This document shows positions 1 to 10,556 of a stretch of DNA of 64,000 nt, in pieces. Numbering within the stretch: the stretch's first letter is position 1; each line of letters opens with the position of its first letter. Under the pieces are notes generated by a model. It did not search any database, was not told the origin of the DNA, and was given only the letters and a program-made list of their open reading frames with translations. The position numbers and the translations under genes were made by a program. Origin of the DNA: Schistocerca nitens (taxonomy: Eukaryota > Arthropoda > Insecta > Orthoptera > Acrididae); NCBI RefSeq assembly GCF_023898315.1, contig NC_064622.1, positions 76,084,387 through 76,148,386 of the forward strand, written 5' to 3'.

Positions 1-870
1 TCTGGAGTAAGGATCACGTTGGACCATTGTTTTTGCTTCTGTCTTTCCCTTGACTTATTTTTACTCTTACGTATTCCGAAAGCCATCGCAGTCACGTGTT
101 GGCGTAATAATTGTGTTTACTTCATACCACCCATAATGAATACTATATTGGCTAAATGATTTACTATATTTAAACTACTGCGAAAATCAACACTGAATCT
201 GCAAGCATCCCGAAGCGTACGCGGCAGAAGGACCTAATCGGCTGGTGCGTCATATGGTCCACCGTCCTGTGTCCTTCATCCGCCTTCTTAGGGGCACACC
301 ACTCCAGCAGTCGTTTACTGATGACTGCTGGCTGCTTCTCAAGACTCAGAAATATTCAGTTCTTAGTGCAACTTTGCAAGAGGAAATTTCTGAAACGGAA
401 AAAAAGCCATGCGTTCGTAACAGATCCCTGAATCCTTAACCTCCTCCATCAACATTTACCACAGACGTTAATCACTTCTTCTTGCTCGTCTTTGTCACTG
501 CACACCTCCATAAATCCGTATCTTCCGCTTTTCTACTCTATCCTGCGATCTCCACTTTTGTAAGGTTAGAGAATGCATTTTCCATCCATTCTGCTCTTCT
601 TCGTCCCTTCCGTTCAGTGGAAAATTCAATTTCCATTCACAGTTTTTTTGTTCTTGATCTACTAGTCAATTGCCATTTTCCAAATATCCTAAACACAGTT
701 CTCTCTTGCTGCAGACGGCCTTCGTAAGGTGGCTTTAATTTCGCACCTTACAAACACTCGTCTACATACTTTGCCGTGATATACGACTGGAAGTAGGTAT
801 CATTTGATAGGTTATACATCGTATATATGAATATCTAAAGAAGACTGACATTGTCACGTACACCTTCTAA
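1..870. other. Unassigned sequence
   Basis: I recognise nothing here. Both strands hold only short open frames (up to about 81 codons) without a domain or motif. Base composition is unremarkable. It ends where the first Tc1 element begins. Confidence 0.5.
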
Positions 871-2275
871 TACACTACTGACCATTAAAATTGCTACACC
901 AAGAAGATGACGTGCAACAGACGCGAAATTTAACCGGCAGGAAGAAGATGCTTTGATATGCAAATGATTAGCTTTACGGACCATTCACACAAGGCTGGCT
1001 CCGGTGGCGACACCTACAACGTGCTGATATGAGGAAAGTTTCCAACCGATTTCTCATACACAAACAGCAGTTGACCGGCGTTGCCTGGTGAAACGTTGTT
1101 GTGATGCCTCGTGGAAGGAGGAGAAATACGTACCATCACGTTTCCGACTTTTATAAAGGTCGGATTGTAGCCTATCGCTATTGCGGTTTATCGTAACGCG
1201 ACATTGCTGCTCGCGTTGGTCGAGATACAATGACTGTTAGCAGAATGTAGTGGGTTCAGGAGGGTAATACGAAACGCCGTGCTGGATCCCAACGGCCTCG
1301 TATCACTAGCAGTCGAGATGACAGGCATCTTATCCGCATGGCTGTAACGGATCGTGCGGCCACGTCTCGATCCCTGAGTCAACAGACGGGGACGTTTGCA
1401 AGACAACAACCATCTACACGAACAGTTCGACGACGTTTGAAGCAGCAGGGACTATCAGCTCGGAGACCATGGCTGCGGTTACCCATGGCGCTGCATCACA
1501 AACTGGAGAGCCTGCGATGGTGTACTCAACGACGAACATGGGTACACGAATGGCAAAACGTAATTTTTTCGTATGAATCCAGGTTCTGTTTACAGCATCA
1601 TGATGGTCGCATCCGTGTTTGGCGACATCGTGGTGAACGCACATTGGAAGCGTGTTTTCGTCATCGCCATTCTGGCGTATCACCCGGCGCGATGGTATGG
1701 GGTGCCATTGATTACACGTCTCGGTCACCTCTTGTTCGCTTTGACGGCACTTTGAACAGTGGACGTTACGTTTCAGATGTGTTAGGACCCGTGGCTCTAC
1801 CCTTGATTCGATCCCTGCGAAACCCTACTTTTTAGCAGCATAATGCACGACCGCATGTCGCAGGTCCTGTACGGGCCTTTCTGGATACAGAAAATGTTCG
1901 ACTGCTGCCCTGGCCAGCACATTCTCCAGATCTCTCACCAACTGAAAACGTCTGGTCAATGGTGGCCGAGCAACTGGCTCGTCACAATGCGCCAATCACT
2001 ACTCTTGATGAACTGTGGTATCGTGTTGAAGCTGCATAGGCAGCTGTACCTGTACATGCCATCCAAGCTCTATTTGACTCAATGCCCAGGCGTTTCAAGG
2101 CCGTTATTATGGCCGGAGGTGGTTGTTCTGGGTACTGAATTCTTAGGATATATGTACCCAAACTGCGTGAAAATGTAATCACATATCAGTTCTAGTATAA
2201 TATATTTGCCCAATGAATACCCGTCTATCATCGCCGTTTCTTCTTGGGCTAGCAATTTTAATGGCCAGTAGTGTA
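871..2275 (+). mobile_element. Tc1-like transposon, family A, copy 1 (dead)
   Basis: The element is bounded by inverted ends starting TACACTACTGACCATTAAAA on the left and ending TTTTAATGGCCAGTAGTGTA on the right. TA dinucleotides flank it, as expected for Tc1/mariner target duplications. It is about 1.4 kb with short imperfect inverted ends that continue into a second conserved block (AAGAAGATGACG / CGTTTCTTCTTGG). A single degenerate transposase reading frame fills the interior. Two further copies of the same family lie at 12875-14276 and 56231-57839. Confidence 0.93.
1104..2138 (+). pseudogene. Tc1-A transposase pseudogene, copy 1
   Basis: This would encode a DD34E transposase that cuts and pastes the surrounding element. 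The start is the ATG at 1104 (MPRG...), shared in position with the other two copies. The longest open piece is 1338-1835. It carries the second helix-turn-helix region and the stretch around the first catalytic residue, followed by GVSPGAMVWGAI. Several breaks are visible. A stop lies near 1195, a deletion near 1250 removes part of the first helix-turn-helix, and another stop precedes the QHNARPH block near 1834. Two catalytic aspartates are gone: the expected FSDES reads FSYES and QQDNARPH reads QHNARPH. The third block reads SPTEN and keeps its glutamate. The product is therefore inactive. Confidence 0.88.
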
Positions 2276-2329
2276 GTTGTTAAAGCATGAAAGTTGATGG
2301 ATTGTTTTTGTTATCAGTACGGCGTAATG

Positions 2330-2548
2330 GCTCAAAATGGTTCAAATGGCTCTGAGCACTATGGGACTCAACTGCTGTGGTCATAAGTCCCCTAGAACTT
2401 AGAACTACTTAAACCTAACTAACCTAAGGACAGCACACAACACCCAGCCATCACGAGGCAGAGAAAATCCCTGACCCCGCCGGGAATCAAACCCGGGAAC
2501 CCGGGCGTGGGAAGCGAGAACGCTACCGCACGACCACGAGATGCGGGC
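2330..2548 (-). repeat. tRNA-derived SINE, class II head
   Basis: The copy runs on the minus strand and is flanked by the 11-bp duplication acggcgtaatg at 2319-2329 and 2549-2559. The head has an A-box-like part (GTGGTCGTGCGGTAGCG) and a B box (GGTTTGATTCCCGG here, one base off consensus). The tail (GTCCTTAGGTTAGTTAGG ... GAGCCATTTGAACC) is the same one used by the class I SINEs of this window. It is non-coding and depends on a LINE reverse transcriptase. Confidence 0.9.
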
Positions 2549-2559
2549 ACGGCGTAATG

Positions 2560-3340
2560 AATGATTGCCTATGTTAGTAGAGGTTGGAACGCCAGTGGAA
2601 ATAAAACGGCAAGCGTAACTCATGCTTTGGGTGGAAAATCCCGCACAGGTGTGTTTGGTCCTGCTTAACACAGGAAGTAGCGAAGACGGAGGGTCGTGGC
2701 ACCTGAAGTGCAATACAGCGGCGGCCGGCCGGTTTTGTAGCGGTGCTTGAAGGATAACCGGATAATACTTCGGAAAGTCTGGAAATCTTGGACGCAGCAG
2801 ACAGGAACGAGGAAGCGTTACCTCGTAAATTACGCAAGCTGGGTTATTTCCGAGAATTTTTACTCTGGGAAGCGCACCATTGTATGCATTCCTAATTAAC
2901 GAGGATAGGTATTTCCGCACAAACTTTCCGCTCTGGACGACTAAAGATACGGTTGGTCGGCGTTCGGAAGAATCTGTAGAGAGGGAGAATATTCCGTGGT
3001 TCCCAGAATATAATTCGCCTTCTGCAGTTACGAGGGAGGGGAGGCAAGCTTTGCTGGGAAGCCAGCGGTGGGGAGAAAGAGGTCTTTCGTTTTGAGTGCC
3101 CATGTTTGACGGTCGCTTAGTATCAGCTTTTGTTGGTACAGACGGACTTGTTGTCTTTGCTCTCAGGAGATTTTGTAGTTAGAACAGGTAGGCACTGTGC
3201 TGTTGCGAACTTATACGATTCTGGACTTCGCCACCGTGTAGCGAGTCGTCGTTGAGTATGCAGCGTTCAGTGATAGAGAGCATTTCTTCTGTCTATACTC
3301 ACGTAGAAATATTATCTGAATTCCGTGCTTGTGGCTGGGA
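2560..3340. other. Unassigned sequence between two SINEs
   Basis: A minus-strand open frame of 232 codons spans 2405-3103. Its 3' part is only antisense SINE, and the remaining ~180 codons show no domain, no repeats and no obvious codon pattern, so I do not call it a gene. A GC-rich patch surrounds 2700-2740. Confidence 0.4.
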
Positions 3341-3350
3341 GTTCGAGTTT

Positions 3351-3556
3351 GGAAAACAAATTTGGAAATTTGTTGTAAGGTCTTATGGGACCAAACTGCT
3401 GAGGTTATCAGTCCCTAAGCTTACGCACTACTTAACCTAACTTAAACTAACTTACACTGAGGACAACACGCACACACACACACATGATCGAGCCTCTGAC
3501 CAGGTGAGCCGCGGGGCCGTGACAAGGCGCCTTAGACCCCACGGCTACCCCGCCCC
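3351..3556 (-). repeat. tRNA-derived SINE, class III (variant)
   Basis: This minus-strand SINE has a head reading GGCGGGGTAGCCGTGGGGTC and a tail with AAGCTTAGGGACTGATAACC and GTCCCATAAGACC. The tail is a diverged relative of the class I/II tail and matches the SINE at 12125-12307 more closely. Flanks gttcgagttt (3341-3350) and gttcgcgttt (3557-3566) look like a 10-bp target duplication with one mismatch. A short (CA)n run lies inside at 3471-3484. Confidence 0.8.
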
Positions 3557-3566
3557 GTTCGCGTTT

Positions 3567-5175
3567 CTTGTCTGTAGAATTGGGCAGATTTGGGCAATTG
3601 ATCAGTAATATTAGTTAGGAAATAAAACATTTATAATATAAAGGGGTTTGTAATCTACAGTGAATGTATAAGCTGAAACAACATTTATCATTTAGTAGTT
3701 ACAAGTTCCCTTAATCATTTACGTTTAGGTTGTAATTTATATGTTAAAGAACAAGAAGGAGGAAATAATATCACGATTAAGAGATCCTAAGATCTGCTTC
3801 ATGCAGTAGTCAGATAAGGCCAAATCTTGATTTTCGCGCTCAGTATTTTCCGTTGCGCACATTTGTTTTACATCTGCCTGGAGTAGCGCCTTGCACCTTA
3901 ATGCGCTCGGAAGTTCTAAGTCAGCAAACTCTCCATTGCAGAATGAATTATTTATGCTGGAAACAGACCATATACAGTAGCTGAATTACTCTTTCTGTTA
4001 TCCTTGTGTCCAAAAGTTATAACTACTTTGTTTTCACTTATTTGCCCCAAGTGTAACTTTGCTCCGTGACTCTTGTCTGTCAAGAACATTATCGGTCGAA
4101 AGTTTATTTAAAGAAATCATAATCTAGTCAGTTCGTAGTAGAACTTAACATACATGTAAACACGACAAAGTTAAAAAGGCGTGGCTGTGTCCCTTGTACC
4201 TACCCAATGCCCCTGTTCCACTGTAAAAACAATTTATTATTAATTTTTAATTCAACCATTTAATATCAGACGAATAGTTCGTATTGAATACTTCAGAACT
4301 AGGAAAATACATAAATATAGGCACAGATTTGCATCTTGAAGCTTTCAGGGTGCAATATAGATTCAGGCAGTCTGTTAGCTCACTCTGAAGATGGCTGAAA
4401 GCTATATGGCGGAAATATTAGAAGAAGAATTGGAATTCATGCGGATGCACGCCCGAAATTTGAAACATACCCACTGATTATAAGACCAGCTTTCCCACCC
4501 TATCAGTTCAAAATTCCACACGAACACCTCACCGTTAATATTACAAAAGCATTTTCATTATGGTTAGCGCCATTTATCATTGTTTTCCATGCAAATCACA
4601 ACCTTTTAGTTGAAACTTCGTATCGTATATGATACCAAGAGAGGCACTCTTAACTTGAACACTACGCCTCCGTATGACAATTAGTAATTAACATTTTTTC
4701 TCTCGTTTCCTCTTTTTTATCAAAGTTTACATTAATATCAAACTTCAAAATCATTATCCCACGTAACACCTCTTCTCTAACTTTTTGCAAGTTATCATTC
4801 TCAGTTACTTCATCCGACTCAAACGGATCAGTAATTTTAGAGAAAGTCATGTGCGTTGGAATCAAAAATTGTGAATACTACAATGCCTGAAGACTACCGC
4901 TGAAGTTTGAAAGGCATACTAACTAAAAGACCGTTACTATGAAGAAATTATAGGTACAGAGAAAACGATTGGCGAAAGAAGGAAATCCAAAAACTTTCAT
5001 GAATAAAGCAGTTTCCATCAGAAATTAAACAAAAATGAAGTGACAGAAAACTAAATCGCTAATACAGAAAGCTGAAGAAATTTGAATGGTCACCGTTACG
5101 ACACATCCAGCACATGCAAAAAATCTAATAACTTTTGGAAAATTTAAACGCAAATGTGTCAACATTAGGAGATCG
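3567..5175. other. Unassigned AT-rich sequence
   Basis: No open frame above about 70 codons and no repeat family that I recognise. A sequence resembling the recurrent CTGAAGATGG hairpin motif occurs at 4384-4415. Confidence 0.4.
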
Positions 5176-5179
5176 AATG

Positions 5180-6060
5180 CTGGAAACAGATTGCTAATAG
5201 GTGGAAAGGTTACACTGAGGCCCTCTACAAGGCGGAGATACTGTATGCTGACGTAATGGAAGAAGAAATGATTGCTGATTTGGAAGACGTAAGGGATCGA
5301 GTATTAGGGCCAGAGTTATACAGAGATCTGCAAGACGGCACATACCATCGGACTATCACCAGAGACTTATACACACAAACCAACAGACAGCGAAGATGGA
5401 TAATTACAAGATCTATCACACAATTAACTTGAAAACTCATGCACCTAATTACTTTTGAATACATTATGGGAGTGACAGTGATCAACGTGTTACAAATATT
5501 TACTATTAAAAACAGTCTTGATCACCATTTATTTATTACGGTGACCGGTTTCGGCCATTACTGTGGTCATCTTCAGACCAATGAGTAGGAACCTCTTTCT
5601 GCTGGAGAATCACTGTTTTTAATTGTGAATCATGCATCTAAACTGTTGATCAGAGTAAAGTACAGAGCAGAGGAAAAGAAAAGTAAAGATCTGTTAGGTG
5701 AGGACCAAAGCAAGAACTGGAAAACATCAAGACATCTTTGTAGAAACTGTGGACCTAGAAAAATCCCATGGCTACGTACAATGGTGCTAGACACATGAAA
5801 TCCTTAGAAAAATAGATGAAAGCTGTAGGAAAAGAGAGGAAAAACGCTGCATATAAAAATCAGAAGGAAACGTGACGAATGAAAGACCAAAAGAGAAACG
5901 TACGGATTAAAAAGGGTGGAAGGCAGAGCTGGAATCTTCCTCTCTACTGTTCAACCAGTAGACTGAAGAAGAAATGAAAGGAATAAAAGAAAGTACTAGA
6001 GGTGAGATTAAAATTGAGGGTTAAATGATGTCAATGATAGGAGTCGTTAATGGAACTGGA
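5180..6060 (+). mobile_element. RTE-like LINE fragment (degenerate), split by a hairpin element
   Basis: Reading one frame from about 5193 gives a run resembling the connector before the reverse transcriptase of the LINE at 18889-22172 (ANRWKGYTEALY ... DVMEEEMIADLEDV). After a small insertion (5503-5625), codons near 5710-5800 give DIFVETVDLEKSHGYVQWC, a decayed version of the catalytic block QDTFIGFVDLEKAFDNIKWC of the LINE at 18889-22172. Codons near 5970-6055 match the region just before the FADD box. Stops and frameshifts are frequent. It is dead and lacks both ends. Confidence 0.7.
5503..5625. mobile_element. Short foldback element with CTGAAGATG hairpin core
   Basis: About 120 bp inserted between two blocks of LINE coding homology. 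The ends are inverted: ATTAAAAACAGT on the left reappears inverted as ACTGTTTTTAAT on the right. The centre holds ACCGGTTTCGGCC ... GGTCATCTTCAG, whose complement folds as CTGAAGAT-GACC-loop-GGCC-GAAACCGG. Related cores occur at several other places in the window. Confidence 0.6.
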
Positions 6061-6129
6061 GTCCTCTGTGTCAGAGGAGAAGAACTGCAGGGCTTGAATG
6101 AAGCGTGGGCCTCAATTTTGATGTTAAGT

Positions 6130-6485
6130 TTATTCCTGATCTCATCATTTTCTGCTACCACCTCATTATTTACGCCTTTCTTTGGTTTATGCGCAGTCCA
6201 GTTCCGTACTCGTGAGACTTTATTCCATTTAACAGGTTTAGTAATTCATCCTCATTTCCACAGAAGGTAGCAATGTCATCAGCGAATCTTATCACTGACA
6301 TATTTTCACTCTGAACTCATCTTCAGTTGCCATTATTGCTTCTTCGAGATACAAATTGATCAGTCGGGGAGAAAGACTGCATCTCTGCCTTACATCCTTT
6401 TAATCTTAGCAATTGTTTCTCGGTCTTATATTCTTATTGTTCTTTCTTGATTGTCAAAAATATTGAGTACAGCTAGAGTTCTGTG
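6130..6485 (-). mobile_element. RTE-like LINE fragment, opposite orientation
   Basis: The complement reads VIRFADDIATF around 6275-6300, preserving the FADD active-site box of the reverse transcriptase. It is preceded by a GCSLSP-like block (decayed as RCSLSP) and INLYLEEAIM around 6345-6390. It lies head to head with the plus-strand fragment at 5180-6060. Frameshifts occur on both sides of the FADD block. Confidence 0.65.
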
Positions 6486-6489
6486 CAGA

Positions 6490-8113
6490 TAAGAAATCTG
6501 CTATCCGAATCGTATCCGCAAGTCTTACCTTCATCGACAATTGTGGATATTAAAAAGTTGTAAACCACTTTAAGCCATCCGAAATGCTGTTGCATTTGAC
6601 GGTAGGCTAACATCTGCCAAGAATTTTAGGCTGCTGAAATCTGAAAGTCACACTCCGTAGACAGCAATGTCGATCGTTGAGACATTTTAATAAACGTAGT
6701 CTTTCGTAATCTTGATAAGTTCCTTAAATTGCACTTTCTACCTAATTAATGAAACGGATTTATTGAAACTGCATGCTTAACACTTCCAAGGCATTGGGAA
6801 GTAAAATGAAGTCGTGTTACAAGTTGTCGTCACATCCTGCACATAGTTAAATTTGGTCATAATTGTTTGTTTGTCAGATGTACCTGAATTCGCCGATATA
6901 GATCAATTTTCTAAACAACTCAGTGTAAATAGCGTTGACTTGTGCACTTGTAAACAATTTTAAGAGAAAGTTGATAGATCCACCTTCATGCTGCAAGCAG
7001 TCCTCTAACAGCAGTCAAACCAAGAAGCAAATATCCCAGTGGACAGAGTGTCATTGAACAGCCTTTATGCCGCTTTCAGAAAGTTTTGTGTAGTTATGTA
7101 AGTGACCTCTGTTCTGCAAATGAAACAGGAGTGACTCAGAGGTAAGGCAGGTGCTGGGGCGACGGAAACAGGATGTACGTATAATTGTGCGGAAAATCAG
7201 GAAGATCGCCGCCGTCATTAAGGCTTCGCAGATGTCAACAACGCATCTGCCGCCTCGAGGATACTGCATTCAATCTAATGGAGCGGCATTCCGTCCCGAA
7301 AGGGTAATAATAATGACTTGTTTGTGTTTCAAAATTTTAAACATGACTGAAGCAGCAACTGTTGAAAATCTTCACGGTAAATGATAACAGCCAAATAGTT
7401 GCAGAGTAAAGATTTATTGAAGTCCTTGACCACGGTTCATCAGAAGCAAAAATACACCTGAACAGGAAGACACCTTCATTAGCAAAAAGCTTAGCAACAT
7501 AACTGAGATGAAAAAAAACCTTATAGCTTTAGTTAGCCATGAAAATTACCCAAGTATTATATGCACAAAAGCTTTTAGTCACTTACTAAAATCACATCCT
7601 GCAGTGGAGATGCATAAAACAATCGTGCTAAAAGCGTCGCCAGTAGTTAAAATATCACCTCCATCTGTACAGCATAACTATAAAGAGATGGTCGATGCGA
7701 ACATGGCATATTATCAGTACTTAGCCTGTGAACTAGCGTGAAGAGGGTGTTGAAGCACTAGGGGAGACAGTTTCACCGAGAGAGGGCACTTGTGGTATGC
7801 GCGAGACACTCGCGCACATTAAACCCTAGGGATACATGCTCAGGCGTGTCCAAATTTTAAAGGTTGTGCTAATCCAAACCCTCTGTCTTAATAAATAAAA
7901 CATATCAGAACCATTTAAAACACCTACATACAACAGAAAATATGAACACCAATTTTCCTGTGTCCTAGTGTCAAGCAGGTGAAGCTTGCGCTAAGGAACA
8001 CTTCAACGAGAGAAGGCACAATTAAAGACTAGGATACATACTAGTGAAAACAAACAAAATGTTGTAGTAAATCGAAACCATCTATCGTCATGAATAAAAA
8101 ACATACATACACC
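6490..8113. other. Unassigned sequence
   Basis: Several open frames of 60-80 codons (for example 7508-7741 plus) lack recognisable features. The stretch between 7740 and 8110 contains two loosely similar segments (around 7760-7800 and 7990-8020, each with TTCA(C/A)CGAGAGA(A)GGCAC), perhaps an old local duplication. Confidence 0.35.
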
Positions 8114-8975
8114 TTGTTTGTGTTGTTGTGGGCATCAGTTCGAAGTCGGGTTTGCTGCAACTTTCTATGCTACTGTGCTCTGTTCAGGCTCCTCATCTTC
8201 GAGTAACTGTTGCAAGCTACATCCGTCTGAATCTGCTCACTGTATTCATTTCTTGGTCTTCCTCTATGATGTTTTACCCCAGCACACTTGCCTCCAGTAC
8301 TAAACTGGTGATGTCTTAATGTCTCTGAATGTGACCCATCAACTGATCCTTTCTTGCAGTCAGGTTGCGCAACAAATTTTTTTTCTCCTCACCTCTGTTT
8401 AGTACCTCCTAATTAGTAACATGATCTGCCCACCATCTTCAGCATTCATCTGTAGCAACACATTTCAAAAGCTTGTACTCTTCTTGTGTAGACTATTAAT
8501 TGTCCTTGTTTCACTTCCACACATGGCTACAATGCATGTAAATACTTTAAGAAAAGACTTCCTCATACTTAATTTTATATTCGATGTTACCAGATATCTC
8601 TTTCTGAGACAGGCTTTTCTTGCCATTGCCAATAACATTTTACATCCCCTCTACTTCGGCCATCATCAGTTACTTTTCTGGTAAAATAGCAAAACTTTTT
8701 TCCTAATCCGATATCCTCAGTATCAACTGATTTAATCCACTACATTGCTTGATGTTTACGTTACATCCTCCTTTCAAAGACACTCTCCATTCCGTTCAAC
8801 TGCACTTCCATGTTCCTTGCTGTTTCTGACAGAATTACAGTGTCATTCACAACCCTTAAAGTTTTTATTTCTTCTCCAAACACTTTAATTTTTACTGCAA
8901 TTTTTTCATTGGTTTCCTATACTGCCTGCTCAGTACACAGAGTGAATAACATCGTGGATAAGCTACAACCCTGTC

Positions 8976-9158
8976 GCCGGGCGGGGTGGCCGTGTGGTTC
9001 AAGGCGCTACAGTCTGTAACTGCGCGACCGCTACGGTCGCAGGTTCGAATCCTGCCTCGGGCATGAATGTGTGTGATGTCCTTAGGATAGTTAGGTTTAA
9101 GTAGTTCTAAGTTCTAGAAAGTTAAGTCCCATAGTGCTCAGAGTCATCTGAACCATTT
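8976..9158 (+). repeat. tRNA-derived SINE, class I
   Basis: A perfect 12-bp duplication tacaaccctgtc flanks it (8964-8975 and 9159-9170). The head contains an A-box-like GTGGCCGTGTGGTTC and a B box GGTTCGAATCC. The tail GATGTCCTTAGGATAG ... CCATAGTGCTCAGAG follows. Part of the usual GGGGACTGATGACC segment is deleted (9119-9121). It sits inside the LINE remnant at 8114-9383. Confidence 0.93.
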
Positions 9159-9170
9159 TACAACCCTGTC

Positions 9171-9182
9171 TCTCTCTCTCTC
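9171..9182. repeat. (TC)n microsatellite
   Basis: A short run of six TC units directly after the right target duplication of the preceding SINE. Confidence 0.8.
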
Positions 9183-9387
9183 TTCTCAATCAGTGCTTAC
9201 CTTTCATGCCAGTCGACTCTTATAACTGCCGTCTGGCTTCTGTACAAGTTGTAAATAACCTTTCGCTTCCTGTATTTTTCTTTCCAAAAAAGTGCTCCAG
9301 TCAATATTTCCGAAAGCTTTTTCTAAGTCTACAAAGCTATAAACGTATGTGTGGCTTTCCTTAACCTATCTTCTAAGATAATGACTT

Positions 9388-9610
9388 CAACAATAATAAC
9401 CGTTATTATTGCTCGAACAGTCCACGGGTTCACAGTGTCCAACGGGCACAATATTTCGGAGATCAGACATATCGCCATCGTCAGGTACCCTAACGAACTG
9501 CCCGAAATATTGTGCCCGTTGGACACTATGAACCGGCAGTATACCCGTGGACTGCTCGAGCAACAAATACGCCGGGAGAAACTGATGAATCACATCATTA
9601 TTATTGGTCA
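9388..9610. mobile_element. Foldback (palindromic) element
   Basis: The block at 9405-9459 reappears inverted at 9501-9570. Both arms contain TGTCCAACGGGCACAATATT or its complement, an uninterrupted identity of over 25 bp. The loop is about 40 bp. No coding capacity; the antisense open frames here are only mirror readings. I call it a non-autonomous DNA element because of the arms and the lack of a tRNA head. The ends are not resolved. Confidence 0.7.
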
Positions 9611-9918
9611 CTTGTATTGCAAAAGTTGACGAAAATTGAAATAATGACACCATCCTACAACTTTTAACCACAAAGTAATTATTACCAAACGTATTCACAG
9701 GTACACCAGTGGAAATCCGCTTCGGCGCAGGTTTGCAAGTTTTTGTCCGCAAGGTGGATGTTACCCGCGGATTACTTCATCTGTGCAGGTCGCAACCTAC
9801 AGCTTATACGCCGTTTTCTCCTTACACAGTATCGTCTTCCACAAAGTCTCTAAGCCCTGTCGAAACCGTCCCGTGAAATCCACGGTTCCGGAGCCAACAG
9901 AGCCCTGGCATATCGTCT
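9611..9918. other. Unassigned sequence
   Basis: I see no repeat family or coding signal in this stretch. Confidence 0.4.
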
Positions 9919-9929
9919 GAAATGACAAA

Positions 9930-10142
9930 AAAAAAAAAAAAAATGGTTCAAATGGCTCTGAGCACTATGGGACTTAACTTCTAATGTCATTAGTCCCCTA
10001 GAACTTAGAACTACTTAAACCTAACTAACCTAAGGACATCACACACACCCATGCCTGGGGCAGGATTCGAACCTGCGACCGTAGTGGTCGCGCGGTTCCA
10101 GCCTGTAGCGCCTAGAACCGCTCGGCCACCACGGCCGGCGAA
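9930..10142 (-). repeat. tRNA-derived SINE, class I
   Basis: Minus-strand copy with flanks gaaatgacaaa (9919-9929) and gagatgacaaa (10143-10153), a target duplication with one mismatch. A poly-A tract at 9927-9943 (A on the plus strand) abuts its 3' end. B box GGTTCGAATCC and A-box region GTGGCCGAGCGGTTC are intact. Confidence 0.92.
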
Positions 10143-10153
10143 GAGATGACAAA

Positions 10154-10556
10154 TCCGGCGACAGTTGGAGGCGTCGGCGTGAGCGGCCGGTCGCCCGCCG
10201 TCTCCGAAGCGCGCGGTGGTAATTGTTGACATCCGGCGCGGGAGGCCGAGCCGCCCTTTGCTCCGGCAGGAAAACACAAAGATGATTAACTGGGAGCGGC
10301 CGCTGTGGGCGGCGGCGGCGGCATCTCGCCTCAAGTGCCCTGTTGCGCCACCTACGACACGCGACCCTCATCCGCGGACCGAGCCTGCCCGCGTGCGATT
10401 GCGTGTAGCGAGGTGGGCCTCGTCTGTAGCCGATCTGTTTAGCCGGTACTACACGACACACCTAACGTATACAAGTCAGGTGTAGACGGCCTGCCACCTA
10501 GTGGCAGAACGGCCGAAGCTGTGATTATAGCAGACGAGTTATGTGCTGGGGAGAAA
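10154..10556. other. GC-rich, CpG-dense stretch
   Basis: The first ~280 bp is markedly richer in G, C and CpG than its surroundings (for example GCGGCCGC at 10297 followed by GGCGGCGGCGG). Overlapping open frames on both strands are what such composition produces by chance. It could be a fragment of a promoter CpG island, but no transcription unit can be tied to it. Confidence 0.4.

Larger units (their letters stand above)
8114..9383 (-). mobile_element. RTE-like LINE 3' part (degenerate), with SINE inside
   Basis: The left edge is the complement of a (CAA)n-type LINE 3' end (TTGTTTGTGTTGTTGTGG), like the tail of the LINE at about 52320-53635. Moving right, the complement gives decayed blocks of the post-reverse-transcriptase region, then the FADD block reduced to VVNDTVILSETA near 8815-8850. 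GCSLSTMLFTL (consensus GCSLSPLLFNL) then spans the SINE insertion. The element lacks its 5' half and has many stops. The SINE at 8976-9158 interrupts it cleanly. Confidence 0.78.

Noticed and set aside
2405..3103. Minus-strand open frame of 232 codons
   Set aside because: Its C-terminal part is translated SINE sequence and the rest has no recognisable feature.
5544..5580. A canonical hammerhead ribozyme
   Set aside because: The CTGAAGA and GAAA blocks are present, but an extra base separates the core from stem II and I cannot draw a convincing stem I or III. Kept only as a structural observation.
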